A DNA stretch of 64,000 nucleotides from NCBI RefSeq assembly GCF_003945385.1, contig NZ_AP018920.1, positions 1,302,001 through 1,366,000 of the forward strand. The letters are read 5' to 3'. Positions within the stretch are counted from its first letter, which is position 1, and each line of letters begins with the position of its first letter. Below the pieces are notes generated by a model that had not been told where the DNA came from, made no database searches, and worked only from the letters and a program-made list of their open reading frames with translations. The stretch is from Pseudonocardia autotrophica. GTDB lineage: Bacteria; Actinomycetota; Actinomycetes; Mycobacteriales; Pseudonocardiaceae. Shown piece after piece: positions 25,780 to 38,854 of the stretch. A program made the position numbers and the translations under genes.

Positions 25780-26708
25780 AGCTCTGGACCGAGGACGACG
25801 TGCGGTCCCGGCTGACCCTGCCCCAGGTGATCGACTCGCTGGAGGCGGTGCTGTCCCACGAGGCGGCCGGCTCCGCGTGGAACCTGGACAAGACCATGAC
25901 GACCTGGCCGGACGGCGAGGCCCGAGGCAGCGCGCACGCGCTGGGCGCGCTCGACCGCGACGCCGATCTGGCGATCTTCAAGACCTGGGTGAACACCCCG
26001 GCCGGTGCGAGCGCGCTGATGACCGTGTTCACCGCGGGCGACGGCGCGACCCTCGGCGTCGCCGAGGCGGGTGCGGCCGGTGCGCTGCGGACCGCGGCGA
26101 TCTCCGGCGTGGCGACCCGCCTGATGGCCGACCCGGACGCCGACGAGCTCGCCGTGCTGGGTGCGGGACGCCAGGCGTTGCGCCAGGTCGAGGCCGTCGC
26201 GGCGGTCCGCCCGCTGCGGCGGGTCCGGCTGTGGAACCGCACCACCGACCGCGCCCACACGCTGGCCGAGCAGGTCCGCGACGAGCTGGGACTCGAGGTC
26301 GTCGTCGCCGGGTCGGTCGACGAGGCGACCCGGGACGCCCCGGTCGTCACCCTGGTCACCCGCGCCGCGGAGCCGTTCCTGCGGCCCGAGCACCTCGCGC
26401 ACGGCGCCCACCTGAACGCGGTCGGCGCGATCCTGCCCGGCTACGCCGAGTTCGACCCGGCGCTGCTGCGGGAGTCCGCGCTGACCGTGGTGGACAGCGA
26501 GGGCAACGCGCGACGCGGGTCCCGCGAGCTGCGCGAGTTCTTCGGGCCGGCGGACGACGCCGACTGGGGGGCCGTTCGCCGGCTCTGCGACGTCGTCGCC
26601 GGGAAGGCCGAGCGGCCCTCCGGCGCCCGCGTGACGGTGTTCAAGGGGATGGGCATGGGCCTGTCCGACCTGGCGGTCGCCCGCCTGATCGTGGGAGGAC
26701 CCCGGTGA
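25776..26708 (+). CDS. ornithine cyclodeaminase / mu-crystallin family protein
   Basis: A 310-residue NAD(P)-binding protein of the OCD family: KTWVNTPAGASALMTVF in the substrate domain (Lys positioned for imine chemistry), GALRTAAISGVATRLM, and the Rossmann motif VLGAGRQALRQVEAV near 128. Starts with GTG overlapping the FAH stop. Likely acts as an imine reductase, dehydrogenase or deaminase on an amino acid-like fragment, implying a nitrogen-containing substrate for the operon. It is a paralogue in type of the OCD gene at 9722, though not a close copy. Confidence 0.88.
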   Translation: MKLWTEDDVRSRLTLPQVIDSLEAVLSHEAAGSAWNLDKTMTTWPDGEARGSAHALGALDRDADLAIFKTWVNTPAGASALMTVFTAGDGATLGVAEAGAAGALRTAAISGVATRLMADPDADELAVLGAGRQALRQVEAVAAVRPLRRVRLWNRTTDRAHTLAEQVRDELGLEVVVAGSVDEATRDAPVVTLVTRAAEPFLRPEHLAHGAHLNAVGAILPGYAEFDPALLRESALTVVDSEGNARRGSRELREFFGPADDADWGAVRRLCDVVAGKAERPSGARVTVFKGMGMGLSDLAVARLIVGGPR

Positions 26709-27625
26709 AGTTCCGCAGCGACCCCGTCCGGATCCGGGGGTCCATCGCCCCGGTCATCACCCCGTTCACCGACGACGGCGCGCTCGACCTCGCGTCCCTG
26801 CGCGGGCTGGTCCGGTGGCAGCTCGAGTCCGGCTCGCACGGCGTCTCGATCGGCGGCTCCACCGGGGAGCCGTCGGCGCAGACCGTCGCGGAGCGGATCG
26901 AGGCGATTCGCGCCGTCGCCGCCGAGATCGACGACGCCGTGCCGTTCCTGCCCGGCACCGGCTCGGCGAAGCTGGACGAGACCCTCGAGATCACCGCCGC
27001 CGCCCGGGACGCCGGCGCCGACGCCGCCCTGGTGATCACGCCCTACTACGCCCGCCCGACGCAGGAAGCGCTCTACCGGTGGTACCGCACGATCGCCGCG
27101 GAGTTCCCCGACCTGCCGATCGTGATCTACAACGTGCCGTCCCGGACGGCCGTCGACGTCGCCCCGGAGACGGTGGCCCGGCTGTTCGCCGACTGCGAGA
27201 ACGTGGTCGGGATCAAGGAGACCACCAAGGACTTCGAGCACTTCTCCCGGGTGCTGCACCTGTGCGGGCGCGAGCTGCTGGTGTGGTCGGGCATCGAGCT
27301 GCTCGGTCTGCCGCTGCTCGCGCTCGGCGGGGCCGGGTTCATCTCCGCGGTGTCCAACCTGGCCCCGTCGGCGGTCGCCCGGATGTACGAGGCCTGGGAG
27401 TCGGGCGACCACGAGGCCGCCCGCGAGCTGCACTACGGCCTGCACCCGTTGGTCGATCTCCTGTTCGTCGAGACCAACCCGGCTCCCGCGAAGTGGGTCC
27501 TGCACCGGCAGGAGCGCCTGGCCTCGGCGCACGTCCGGCCCCCGTTGCTCCCGCTCAGTGACGATGGTGTGCCCCGGGTCCGCGCCCTGCTCGAGCAGGG
27601 CGCGGCGGTCCTCGGACGGTCCTGA
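26705..27625 (+). CDS. dihydrodipicolinate synthase (DapA)-family aldolase/lyase
   Basis: A 306-residue class I lyase. The pyruvate-binding loop SIGGSTGEPSAQT (near 48-60), Tyr in VIYNVPSRTAVD (near 141) and Schiff-base Lys in VVGIKETTKD (near 170) are all in place, so it should form an imine with pyruvate or a 2-oxo acid. In a catabolic operon the likely reaction is retro-aldol cleavage or dehydration of a 2-oxo acid rather than lysine synthesis. The GTG start overlaps the OCD stop by GTGA; codons before it in the same frame are OCD shadow. Confidence 0.88.
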   Translation: MKFRSDPVRIRGSIAPVITPFTDDGALDLASLRGLVRWQLESGSHGVSIGGSTGEPSAQTVAERIEAIRAVAAEIDDAVPFLPGTGSAKLDETLEITAAARDAGADAALVITPYYARPTQEALYRWYRTIAAEFPDLPIVIYNVPSRTAVDVAPETVARLFADCENVVGIKETTKDFEHFSRVLHLCGRELLVWSGIELLGLPLLALGGAGFISAVSNLAPSAVARMYEAWESGDHEAARELHYGLHPLVDLLFVETNPAPAKWVLHRQERLASAHVRPPLLPLSDDGVPRVRALLEQGAAVLGRS

Positions 27626-27669
27626 GCCCCACCCGCGCCCGTCCCGGGCCCACCCGAGGAGAGACGACG

Positions 27670-29118
<1,449 letters not shown>

Positions 29119-29135
29119 TCTCGAAGGAGACCACT

Positions 29136-30539
29136 GTGGACAGTAATGTCGCGAATAAGGAGATCCTGACCAACGCCTTCTACATGGCGACGCCGTCGCA
29201 GTCCTGGACCGGTCTCTGGGCGCACCCCGGGTCCGACGCCATGAGCTACAACAGGCTCGGCTTCTGGACCGACCTGGCGCGCACCGCGGAACGCGGCCTG
29301 ATCGACGGCATCTTCCTCGCCGACGGGCTCGGCATCCACGACGTCTACCGGGGGTCGCCGGACGCGATCATGCGGGCCGGTGGGATGTTCCCGGTCAACG
29401 ACCCGATGATGATGATCCCGGCGATGGCGGCGGCCACATCGGACCTGTGCTTCGGGGTGACCGCCAACTCCAGCTACGAGCCCCCGTACCTGCTGGCGCG
29501 CAGGTTCTCCACGCTCGACCACCTCACCGAGGGACGGGTGAGCTGGAACGTCGTCACGGGGTTCCAGCCCTCAGCCGCGCGGGCGATGGGGGTCGAGCCC
29601 GTTCGGCACGACCAGCGTTACGACGTGGCCGAGGAGTACATGGACCTCATGTACCGGCTGTGGGAGCAGAGCTGGGAGGACGGCGCGGCGGTCCGGGACC
29701 GGGAGCGCCGGGTGTTCACCGATCCCGCCCGGGTGCACCGCATCCGGACCGAGGGCCGCTACGCCTGCGAGGCGTTCCACCCGTGCGAGCCGTCGCCGCA
29801 GCGCACGCCGTTCATCTACTCGGCGGGCGCGTCGGCGCGGGGCATGCGCTTCGCCGGCACGCACGCCGAAGCCGCCTTCATGTCGGTGAGCGACAAGGGC
29901 CACGCGAGCCGGATCGTCGACGGGTACCGCAAGGCCGCCGTCGACGCCGGCCGCGGTGCCGACAGTGTGAAGGTCTTCAACGCGATCACCGTCGTCGTCG
30001 CCCCGACCGAGGCCGAGGCCCGCGACATCGAGGCGCAGTGCCGCGAGTTCAGCGACGGCGAGGGCAACCTCGCGATGCTCTCCGGGTTCATCGGTCAGGA
30101 CCTGTCGAAGTACGGCTGGGACGATCCGGTCGAGCACGTCGAGAGCGACGCGATGCAGTCCGTGCTCGACGCCATGACCCGTGAGAACGGGGGCCGCACG
30201 GTCCGGATCCGGGACATCGCGTCGTTCAGCGGGCTGGCCGGCAGCGAGGCCTATGTGGTCGGCTCGCCCTCCCAGGTCTGCGACGAGCTGATCTCCTGGG
30301 TCGACGGGACCGGTATCGACGGCTTCAACCTGGTCCGCACGATCGAGCCGGGCGGGCTCCGCTCGTTCACCGAGCTCGTCGTGCCGGAGCTGCAGGACCG
30401 CGGCCGCTACAAGACCGCGTACCGGCCGGGCACCTTCCGCGAGAAGCTGTTCCCGGACGGTGGGCCGCACCTGCCCGCCGACCACATCGGATCCCGGTAC
30501 CGGCGCACCGGCGTCGCGGCGGGCGGGTCGGCCTCGTGA
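29136..30539 (+). CDS. NtaA/SnaA/DszA-family FMN-dependent monooxygenase
   Basis: A 467-residue group C flavin monooxygenase of the nitrilotriacetate/EDTA/dibenzothiophene-sulfone monooxygenase family. Family marks: LARTAERGLIDGIFLADGLG, NDPMMMIPAMAAATSDLCFGVTANSSYEPPYLLARRFSTLDHL, GRVSWNVVTGFQPSAARAMG, and the RYDVAEEYMDLMYRLWE helix. GTG 29136 is chosen because GAAGGAGA lies 5 bases before it; ATG 29115, overlapping the permease stop, is the alternative. It needs reduced FMN supplied externally. It is the second flavin monooxygenase of the operon and is coupled to the P450 gene (GTGA overlap). Confidence 0.88.
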   Translation: MDSNVANKEILTNAFYMATPSQSWTGLWAHPGSDAMSYNRLGFWTDLARTAERGLIDGIFLADGLGIHDVYRGSPDAIMRAGGMFPVNDPMMMIPAMAAATSDLCFGVTANSSYEPPYLLARRFSTLDHLTEGRVSWNVVTGFQPSAARAMGVEPVRHDQRYDVAEEYMDLMYRLWEQSWEDGAAVRDRERRVFTDPARVHRIRTEGRYACEAFHPCEPSPQRTPFIYSAGASARGMRFAGTHAEAAFMSVSDKGHASRIVDGYRKAAVDAGRGADSVKVFNAITVVVAPTEAEARDIEAQCREFSDGEGNLAMLSGFIGQDLSKYGWDDPVEHVESDAMQSVLDAMTRENGGRTVRIRDIASFSGLAGSEAYVVGSPSQVCDELISWVDGTGIDGFNLVRTIEPGGLRSFTELVVPELQDRGRYKTAYRPGTFREKLFPDGGPHLPADHIGSRYRRTGVAAGGSAS

Positions 30540-31729
30540 CGAACGCCGTGGACTTCGACCCCTACTCCGCGCACCTGAGCGAACCCGGGGTGTGGGACGC
30601 CTACGCCGCCGCCCGCGCAGCCGGGCCCGCCGCGTGGTCGGGTCGCCGTGGTGGCTTCTGGGTGCTGACGCGGTTCGACGACGTCCGCGCCGCACTGCGC
30701 GACCCGCAGACGTTCTCGTCGGGCTCGGGCCACCGGATCCCGACCGACGGCAGCCAGCGGGCGATCCCGATCGACTTCGATCCGCCCCTGCACACCGCCT
30801 ACCGCCGGCTGATGACCGCAGCACTGTCCCCGGCACGGGTACGGGAGCTGAAACCGTTCCTCGAACGCACCGTCGCCGACCTCGTCGACCGGTTCGTCGC
30901 GGCGGGTGGCGGCGAGTTCGTCCGCGAGGTCGCGCTGCCGCTGCCGCTGCTCGTGCTCACCGAGCTCATCGGTTTCGACCCGGCGACCGTCGCTCAGTTC
31001 CGCGCCGTCACCGAGCAGATGTGGTCGGGCCTCGCCGACGACGACGAGGAGGTCGACTTCGCCGGTGCGCGGGCCCGCGTCGACGAGCTGATGCGGACCG
31101 AGATCGCCGCGCACCGCGCCGACGGGCGGACGGGCTTCGTCACCGACCTGCTCGACGCCGAGATCGACGGGCGCCCGCTCGACGAGGACGAGATCATCAG
31201 CATCCTCGTCACCTTCGCCGTCGCCGGGCACGAGACCACGATGAACTCGGCGAGCACCCTGGTGCACCTGCTCGTCACCGAGCCCGGCCAGCAGGACCGG
31301 TTACGGGCGGACCCCGGCCTGGCACCCCGGTTCGTCGAGGAGATGCTGCGCCACCGCAGCCCGGCCCAGAACTTCGCGCGCCGGGCGACCTGCCCGGCCG
31401 GCGTCGGTGGGCAGGACATCGCCACCGGCGATGCGGTCCTGCTGTCCTTCGCCGCGGCCAACCGGGACCCGGAGCGCTTCGCCGACCCGGACCGCTTCGA
31501 CCCAGACCGGGACACCCGCGGCCATCTCGGATTCGGCTGGGGCATCCACCAGTGCATGGGGGCCGCGCTGGCGCGCTCGGAACTGGCGATCCTGCTCACC
31601 CGGCTCTGCGCCCACCCGCCGGTCGCGGCGGACGGCGAGGTGCGCTGGAGCGGTCTGCAGGGCGGCAACCACCTCGGCCCCACGACGTTGCCGGTCCGGT
31701 TCGGCCCGGCCCGCACCGAGAAGGGATGA
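30536..31729 (+). CDS. cytochrome P450
   Basis: A 397-residue soluble bacterial P450. Motifs: I-helix AVAGHETTMN (near 225), ExxR in VEEMLRHRSP, and the haem loop FGWGIHQCMG with Cys340. PxxF-like DFDPPLHTAYRRLM near 81-94 is the C-helix region. The ferredoxin gene follows after 7 bases and is its probable electron donor; no reductase is adjacent, so the FprA at 8095 or another must serve. It likely hydroxylates or dealkylates the operon's substrate early in the pathway. Confidence 0.93.
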   Translation: MTNAVDFDPYSAHLSEPGVWDAYAAARAAGPAAWSGRRGGFWVLTRFDDVRAALRDPQTFSSGSGHRIPTDGSQRAIPIDFDPPLHTAYRRLMTAALSPARVRELKPFLERTVADLVDRFVAAGGGEFVREVALPLPLLVLTELIGFDPATVAQFRAVTEQMWSGLADDDEEVDFAGARARVDELMRTEIAAHRADGRTGFVTDLLDAEIDGRPLDEDEIISILVTFAVAGHETTMNSASTLVHLLVTEPGQQDRLRADPGLAPRFVEEMLRHRSPAQNFARRATCPAGVGGQDIATGDAVLLSFAAANRDPERFADPDRFDPDRDTRGHLGFGWGIHQCMGAALARSELAILLTRLCAHPPVAADGEVRWSGLQGGNHLGPTTLPVRFGPARTEKG

Positions 31730-31736
31730 CCCGACG

Positions 31737-31940
31737 ATGAGCTACCGCGTGCACATCGACGAGACGCTGTGCTTCGGCTACGGCAACTGCATGGTCACCG
31801 CCCCCGAGGTGTTCGACCTCGACGCCGACACGAGCATCGCCGTCGTCCTGCCCGGCCGCCCGGTCGACGAGGACGGCCCGGCCCTGCGCGAGGCCGTGGC
31901 GGACTGCCCGGCGCGAGCCATCGCGCTGCACCGGACCTGA
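31737..31940 (+). CDS. [3Fe-4S] ferredoxin, P450-associated
   Basis: A 67-residue ferredoxin of the kind encoded beside actinobacterial P450s. Three cysteines, C12-x5-C18 (CFGYGNC) and C57 in ADCPARAI, bind one [3Fe-4S] cluster; the residue where a [4Fe-4S] protein has its extra Cys is not Cys. It directly follows the P450 gene. Confidence 0.92.
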   Translation: MSYRVHIDETLCFGYGNCMVTAPEVFDLDADTSIAVVLPGRPVDEDGPALREAVADCPARAIALHRT

Positions 31941-32001
31941 CCCCTGCCGGCACCGAGCCGGCCCGAGTCGTACCGGACACACCACACGGAGAGGAACGCA
32001 C

Positions 32002-33123
32002 ATGACCGCCACTGACGTGTCCCACGCCGTCGCCACGGTGGGGGAGGGACCCGCGCAGCCCACCCCCTGGGCGCCGCTGAGGATCACCGCGGCCGAGATC
32101 CGGGAGACCGTCGACCGGCTGTCCCAGGGGGCCGCCCCCGCCAACGGCCGGCGGTCGGCGGTGCTGGTGCACCCCGAGTCGGGCACCGGCCGCAGCTTCG
32201 CCCCCGGGGTGGAGGTCGTGATCGAGGTGTTGCTGCCCGGCGAACGGACGACACCGGTGCGCCGCAACTCCAGCCTCGTCCAGATCGGGATCGAGGGTTC
32301 CGGGACCGTCCGGGTCGGGGACACGTCGCTGGAGCTGGACACCCGCGACGTGGTGAGCGTGCCCTCGATGAAACCGCACCGGTTCGAGAACACCGGCGAG
32401 CAGCGGTGGACCCGGCTGGCGTACTCCAACGCCCCGCTGCTGGAGTTCCTCGGCACCCACTACTGGGAGGAGCTCTCCGAGGACTGGATCCCCGGGGTCC
32501 CGGTCGACGGGCCGATCGACATGGACGAGGCCGACGAGGTCGCCGACCGCGGCTCCGCACCCGACCACGAGGTGTCGCCGACCGGGGCGCGCCTGCGCGG
32601 CTACGAGTACCTGGTCGACATCGAGCCCGTGCCGAACCGGCCGCTGCACTGGCCCTACCGGCCCGTCGCGGACCTGATGTCGCAGACCCTCGGCGACGGC
32701 AGGCGCACGATCATGGCGCTCTACAACCCGGCGACCGAGCGGCGGCAGGGGGCGACCGGCAGCTTCTTCGTCACCCTCTCCCGCATCCCGCAGGGTGCCC
32801 GGCCGCGGCCGGAGGGGCCCGGCCACCGGCACAGTTCCGTCGCCATCAACTACCACCTCGACGGCACCGGCTACTCGGTCGTCGACGGGCAGCGAATCGA
32901 CTTCGAGCCGGGCGACCTGCTGCTGTCCGCGCCGTCCTGGCGGGAGCACGCGCACTACCCGAGCGAGACCGGGCTGACCGTCTACACGGTCCAGGACCAC
33001 CCGCAGCACATCGGCATGGAGTCGCTGATCTGGCAGGAGGACCTGCGCGGGCCGATCCTCGCGCTCGGGCTGGAGAAGGGACAGACCGGCTACGTCGCGC
33101 CGCGGAACTGGGACGACCGGTAA
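32002..33123 (+). CDS. bicupin ring-cleavage dioxygenase, gentisate/salicylate 1,2-dioxygenase-like
   Basis: A 373-residue double cupin of the gentisate/1-hydroxy-2-naphthoate/salicylate dioxygenase family, non-haem Fe(II) enzymes that cleave between a hydroxyl and its neighbouring carboxylate or amino carbon. In classical members the iron is in the N-terminal cupin. Here that cupin reads GERTTPVRRNSS in place of HxH and keeps only the late His of KPHRFEN, whereas the C-terminal cupin has the full pattern: HRH (GPGHRHSSVAINYHL) and WREHAHY. GGAGAGGA precedes the ATG. Last gene of the operon, probably feeding the FAH-family hydrolase. Confidence 0.85.
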   Translation: MTATDVSHAVATVGEGPAQPTPWAPLRITAAEIRETVDRLSQGAAPANGRRSAVLVHPESGTGRSFAPGVEVVIEVLLPGERTTPVRRNSSLVQIGIEGSGTVRVGDTSLELDTRDVVSVPSMKPHRFENTGEQRWTRLAYSNAPLLEFLGTHYWEELSEDWIPGVPVDGPIDMDEADEVADRGSAPDHEVSPTGARLRGYEYLVDIEPVPNRPLHWPYRPVADLMSQTLGDGRRTIMALYNPATERRQGATGSFFVTLSRIPQGARPRPEGPGHRHSSVAINYHLDGTGYSVVDGQRIDFEPGDLLLSAPSWREHAHYPSETGLTVYTVQDHPQHIGMESLIWQEDLRGPILALGLEKGQTGYVAPRNWDDR

Positions 33124-33237
33124 CCGAACTGCGGGGGGCACGCTCCACCCGGCGTCGACGTGGGGGATCGGCTGAGCGCGGTCCCGCCGCGGGCAGGGAC
33201 CTTCGCGATACGCTCGCGCGGCGAACAGGAGGTCCGG

Positions 33238-33765
33238 ATGCCGATCGAGGCGACACACTCGGACGGCCGATCGGTCCGGCGCGGGACCCTCGCCGTGGAT
33301 CGCGAGGGGCTGGTTTTCGAGCCGGCCCGGGCGTCGGGGGGCCGGCGGCTCCGCCTCCCGGCCGAGACACTGCGGCGGACGTCGGTGGAAGGGCGCGTGT
33401 CCGGCCGGGACGTGATACCCCGCCGGCGAGTGCGGGTCGACTCCGTGGGTGGGGTCGGGCACTGGTTCGTGGTCCATGATCCGGATGCGACGGCGTCGCT
33501 GATCGAGGCCGTGACGGCCGATCCGCCGCCGCACCCCGCGATCGTCGAGCGGAGGCGTCGCGACGCCGGCCGCCGGAATCCGCTGGGCTTCCTCCGATGC
33601 CAGCTGGTGCTGGTCCTGCTGCTGATCGGCGGAGCTGCGATCCGGGCACTCGAACCCGGGGCCATCGGGATCGCCGACGTCATGATCGTGGTCGGTACGA
33701 CGCTGATGGCGGCCTACGTCCTGCTGGAGATGTGGCGGTATCGCCGTTATCGGTTGACACCGTGA
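33238..33765 (+). CDS. hypothetical protein with two C-terminal membrane helices
   Basis: A 175-residue protein I do not recognise. The first ~110 residues are soluble and beta-rich (RRGTLAVDREGLVFEP ... GGRRLRLPAETL ... GHWFVVHDPDA), like a small PH-like domain; two hydrophobic segments follow (LVLVLLLIGGAAIRAL and IADVMIVVGTTLMAAYVLLEM). AGGAGG five bases upstream fixes the ATG at 33238. It is downstream of the catabolic operon but with its own signals. Confidence 0.7.
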   Translation: MPIEATHSDGRSVRRGTLAVDREGLVFEPARASGGRRLRLPAETLRRTSVEGRVSGRDVIPRRRVRVDSVGGVGHWFVVHDPDATASLIEAVTADPPPHPAIVERRRRDAGRRNPLGFLRCQLVLVLLLIGGAAIRALEPGAIGIADVMIVVGTTLMAAYVLLEMWRYRRYRLTP

Positions 33766-34113
33766 TCGTCCACGGGACTGGCTGGAAGTGACCTGCGACG
33801 CAGTGCCCGGCTGGGTGCCCGTCTCGTGGTGTCGCCGCTTCTGCTGCTCCGGATCACGAGGTTGCGTAGCGAGGCCGTGACCTGTGGGCTCAGGCCGCCG
33901 CAGCGTCGGTACGGTCCTCGGCATCGAAGCCGAACGCTGTGCGTGCCCGCCGGGGAGGCGATCCATTGCGCGATGACCGTCTCGGCGGTGGCGTGATCGG
34001 GAGCCGGGGTCGCTTCGGCGATCTGGGCCCGGTCGGGGCCGGCTCGCCGCCGAGGCCGACGAGACTCGGTGGGCCCTGCGCGCGGGTTCCGGTGCGGGGG
34101 AGGCCCCGGGGCG
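33766..34113. other. non-coding stretch between convergent genes
   Basis: About 350 bases with no frame that I can link to a gene and no clear terminator hairpin. It separates the convergent hypothetical gene and the FAD-synthetase gene. Confidence 0.4.
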
Positions 34114-34884
34114 TCACGCCCTGCCGAGCAGCGCCAGGCCGACCGGACCGGGCGGCAGCAGCGCGGACACCCGCACCGTGCCGTCGGTGCGCATCTCGGC
34201 GGTCGTCTCCCGCCCCAGGACGCGGACCCGGTAGCGGCCCGCGGCGGGCAGCAGGGGCGACGTCGGACGGACGGTGCCGCGGTCGTGGTGACCGGTGATC
34301 TCGTGCGCCCGGCCGAGTACCGCGGCGGCAGCCGCGACGTCCCCGCGGGAGACGAGCTCGCGCACCCGGGTCGACGAGCACCCCGCGAGCAGCGGCACGC
34401 CGTGCGCCTCGAACCCGTGCCGCGGGCCGAGCCGGCGCAGCAGCGTCACGTCGCCCGCCCCGCGGCGGCCGAACCGGAAGTTCGCACCGACCACCACGTC
34501 GCTCGCCCGCAGGCCCCGCACCAGGACCTCCCGGACGAAGTCGACGGCCGGGGTGTCGGCGACGGCCTCGCAGAACGGCAGCACCAGCACGGCGTCCGCG
34601 CCGCGTTCGAGGGCCAGCTCCGCGCGCTGCTCCAGCGACACGATGGCGGTGGTGTCGCGGCCGGGCCCGGCGATCGTCGCCGGATGCGGGTCGAACGTGG
34701 TGAGCACGACCGGGAGACCCCGCCGCCCGCCGAGCTCGACGGCGCGGCCGAGCAGGCGGGCGTGGCCACGGTGCAGGCCGTCGAACACCCCGAGCGTGAC
34801 GACCGAACGGCCCCAGCTCCACGGGATCTCCCGGGGCCCGTACCAGTAGGCCCGTTCCGGATCGGTGCGCAGTGCCGCCGTCAT
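34114..34884 (-). CDS. stand-alone FAD synthetase (RibF N-terminal domain)
   Basis: A 256-residue protein with the FMN adenylyltransferase half of bifunctional RibF: GVFDGLHRGHARLL (nucleotidyltransferase HxGH near 35-38), TFDPHPATIAG, VVGANFRFGRRGAGD and CSSTRVRELVSRGD. The riboflavin kinase half is absent; only ~70 poorly conserved residues follow. It should make FAD from FMN and ATP. GGAGG lies before its ATG. It is the last gene of the phenol operon, 25 bases after catC, suggesting it boosts FAD supply for the flavin-dependent phenol hydroxylase; that role is inferred. Confidence 0.85.
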   Translation of the reverse strand: MTAALRTDPERAYWYGPREIPWSWGRSVVTLGVFDGLHRGHARLLGRAVELGGRRGLPVVLTTFDPHPATIAGPGRDTTAIVSLEQRAELALERGADAVLVLPFCEAVADTPAVDFVREVLVRGLRASDVVVGANFRFGRRGAGDVTLLRRLGPRHGFEAHGVPLLAGCSSTRVRELVSRGDVAAAAAVLGRAHEITGHHDRGTVRPTSPLLPAAGRYRVRVLGRETTAEMRTDGTVRVSALLPPGPVGLALLGRA

Positions 34885-34909
34885 CGTCGACCTCCGGGAC
34901 GGGTGGGTG

Positions 34910-35185
34910 TCAGATCGCCGACGGGTGCGGGCACAACGGGGTGACCTGCACCGTCATGTACGGGAAGAGCGGGAGGTTCCACAGCAGCTCGTGCAGCTCG
35001 TCGGTGGACTCCACGTCGAAGATGCTGACGTTGGAGTACTGCCCGACGACGCGCCAGATGTGGAGCCACTTGCCCTGCTGTTGCAGGCCCTGCGAGTACG
35101 CCTTCTCCCGGGCGATCGTGTCCGCCCGCACGTCGGGATCGAGGTCACGGGGGATGGCGACGTCCATCGTCACGTGGAAGAGCAT
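34910..35185 (-). CDS. catC: muconolactone isomerase
   Basis: A 91-residue enzyme converting (+)-muconolactone to 3-oxoadipate enol-lactone. MLFHVTMDVAIPRDLDPDVRADTIAREKAYSQ and the WRVVGQYSNVSIFDVESTDELHELLWNLPLFPYM core are typical and the length is standard. Its ATG overlaps the catB stop (TGATG) with GGAGG upstream, so it is translationally coupled. Confidence 0.95.
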   Translation of the reverse strand: MLFHVTMDVAIPRDLDPDVRADTIAREKAYSQGLQQQGKWLHIWRVVGQYSNVSIFDVESTDELHELLWNLPLFPYMTVQVTPLCPHPSAI

Positions 35186-36306
35186 CACGACCTCCGGAAC
35201 GCCCGGATCTTGTCCGGGTCGAGGGTGATCCCGAGGCCGGGGCCCTCGGGAAGGTGCAGGTGCCCGTCGGCGTAGCGGAGCGGCTCGGTGAGCATCTCCT
35301 CGGCCATGAGCAGTGGGCCGAACAGCTCGCTGCCCCAGGTCACCCCGGGTGCGGCACAGGCGAACTGTAACGAGGCCGCGGTGCCGACGGGCGACTCGAT
35401 GGAGGTGGCGCCGTGCGACGGGATCCCCGCGGCGGCGCCGATCGCGGCGATCTCCATGCTGGCCCGCAGGCCACCGCACTTGGTGGTCTTGACGGCGAGG
35501 ATGTCGGCCGCCCGCAGCCGGGCGACCCGTAGCGCGTCGACCGGCGTGCGGACGGTCTCGTCGGCCATTACCGGGACCCGGAGCGCGGCGTTGATCTCGG
35601 CGAGGGCCTCGATCTCGTTCCCCGGTACCGGCTGTTCGATCATCTCGATGCCCGCGTCGGCGAGTGCCGGCAGGTGGGTGAGCGCGGTCAGCCGGTCCCA
35701 GCGGGCGTTGATGTCGACCCGCACGCCGGCCACGCCGGCCAGTTTCTCGGCGACCGCGCAGACCCGGGCGACGTCGGCGGCCGGGTCCTGGGCGCCCATC
35801 TTGAGCTTGAACGAGTGGTGCTGATCGGCGTAGAGCTTGGCGAGAGCTTCCTCGACGACGACCGGAGCGGGCTCGGTGCCCAGTGCCCAGGTCACCGGGA
35901 CCGACGTCCGGGCCGGGCCACCGAGCAGGGTGTGCACCGGAACGTCGAGCGCGCGGGCCCAGGCGTCGTGCAGGGCGATCTCCACCGCGGCCTTGGCGAA
36001 GAGGTTGGCGGCGACCACGTCGGTGACGTCGCGCAGGATGCGCTGCACGTGATCGGCCTGGCGTCCGACGAGTACCGGCGCGATGTACCGCTCGATCACG
36101 AGCTGCATGGTCTCGACGGACTCGCCGCCCCACCACGGCCCGGCGGGCACCACGCCCTCGCCCACACCGGTGATCCCGCCGGCCGTGTGGACGAAGACGT
36201 AGAGGACCGGCTGGGCGTCCATGCCGACCCGGGCGAAGCGGTGCGGCCGCCGCAACGGGATGTCGAGCAGCACGGTCTCGACGCGATCGATGCGCAGGTC
36301 GCTCAC
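35185..36306 (-). CDS. catB: muconate cycloisomerase
   Basis: A 373-residue enolase-superfamily enzyme turning cis,cis-muconate into muconolactone. The KxK catalytic motif (SFKLKMG), metal ligands in VDINARWD, MIEQPV and ADET, and the second-lysine region AVKTTKCGG are all present. The GTG start has GGAGAGGA six bases upstream. It is downstream of catA in the operon. Confidence 0.95.
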   Translation of the reverse strand: MSDLRIDRVETVLLDIPLRRPHRFARVGMDAQPVLYVFVHTAGGITGVGEGVVPAGPWWGGESVETMQLVIERYIAPVLVGRQADHVQRILRDVTDVVAANLFAKAAVEIALHDAWARALDVPVHTLLGGPARTSVPVTWALGTEPAPVVVEEALAKLYADQHHSFKLKMGAQDPAADVARVCAVAEKLAGVAGVRVDINARWDRLTALTHLPALADAGIEMIEQPVPGNEIEALAEINAALRVPVMADETVRTPVDALRVARLRAADILAVKTTKCGGLRASMEIAAIGAAAGIPSHGATSIESPVGTAASLQFACAAPGVTWGSELFGPLLMAEEMLTEPLRYADGHLHLPEGPGLGITLDPDKIRAFRRS

Positions 36307-36400
36307 GACTGTCCTCTCCGGGGGCTGGTGGCCCCGTGGTCTTCTCGGGTGATGCGGGTGGGCCCGGCTCCGGCGGGTGGCCGGAACCGGGCCCGGCCGG

Positions 36401-38826
<2,426 letters not shown>

Positions 38827-38854
38827 TGGTGAGCCCTTCTGCGTCGGAGGGAAG

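Noticed and set aside
31795..33966. 723-codon minus-strand ORF opposite the bicupin gene
   Set aside because: Antisense shadow with no family features; the plus-strand bicupin is clear.
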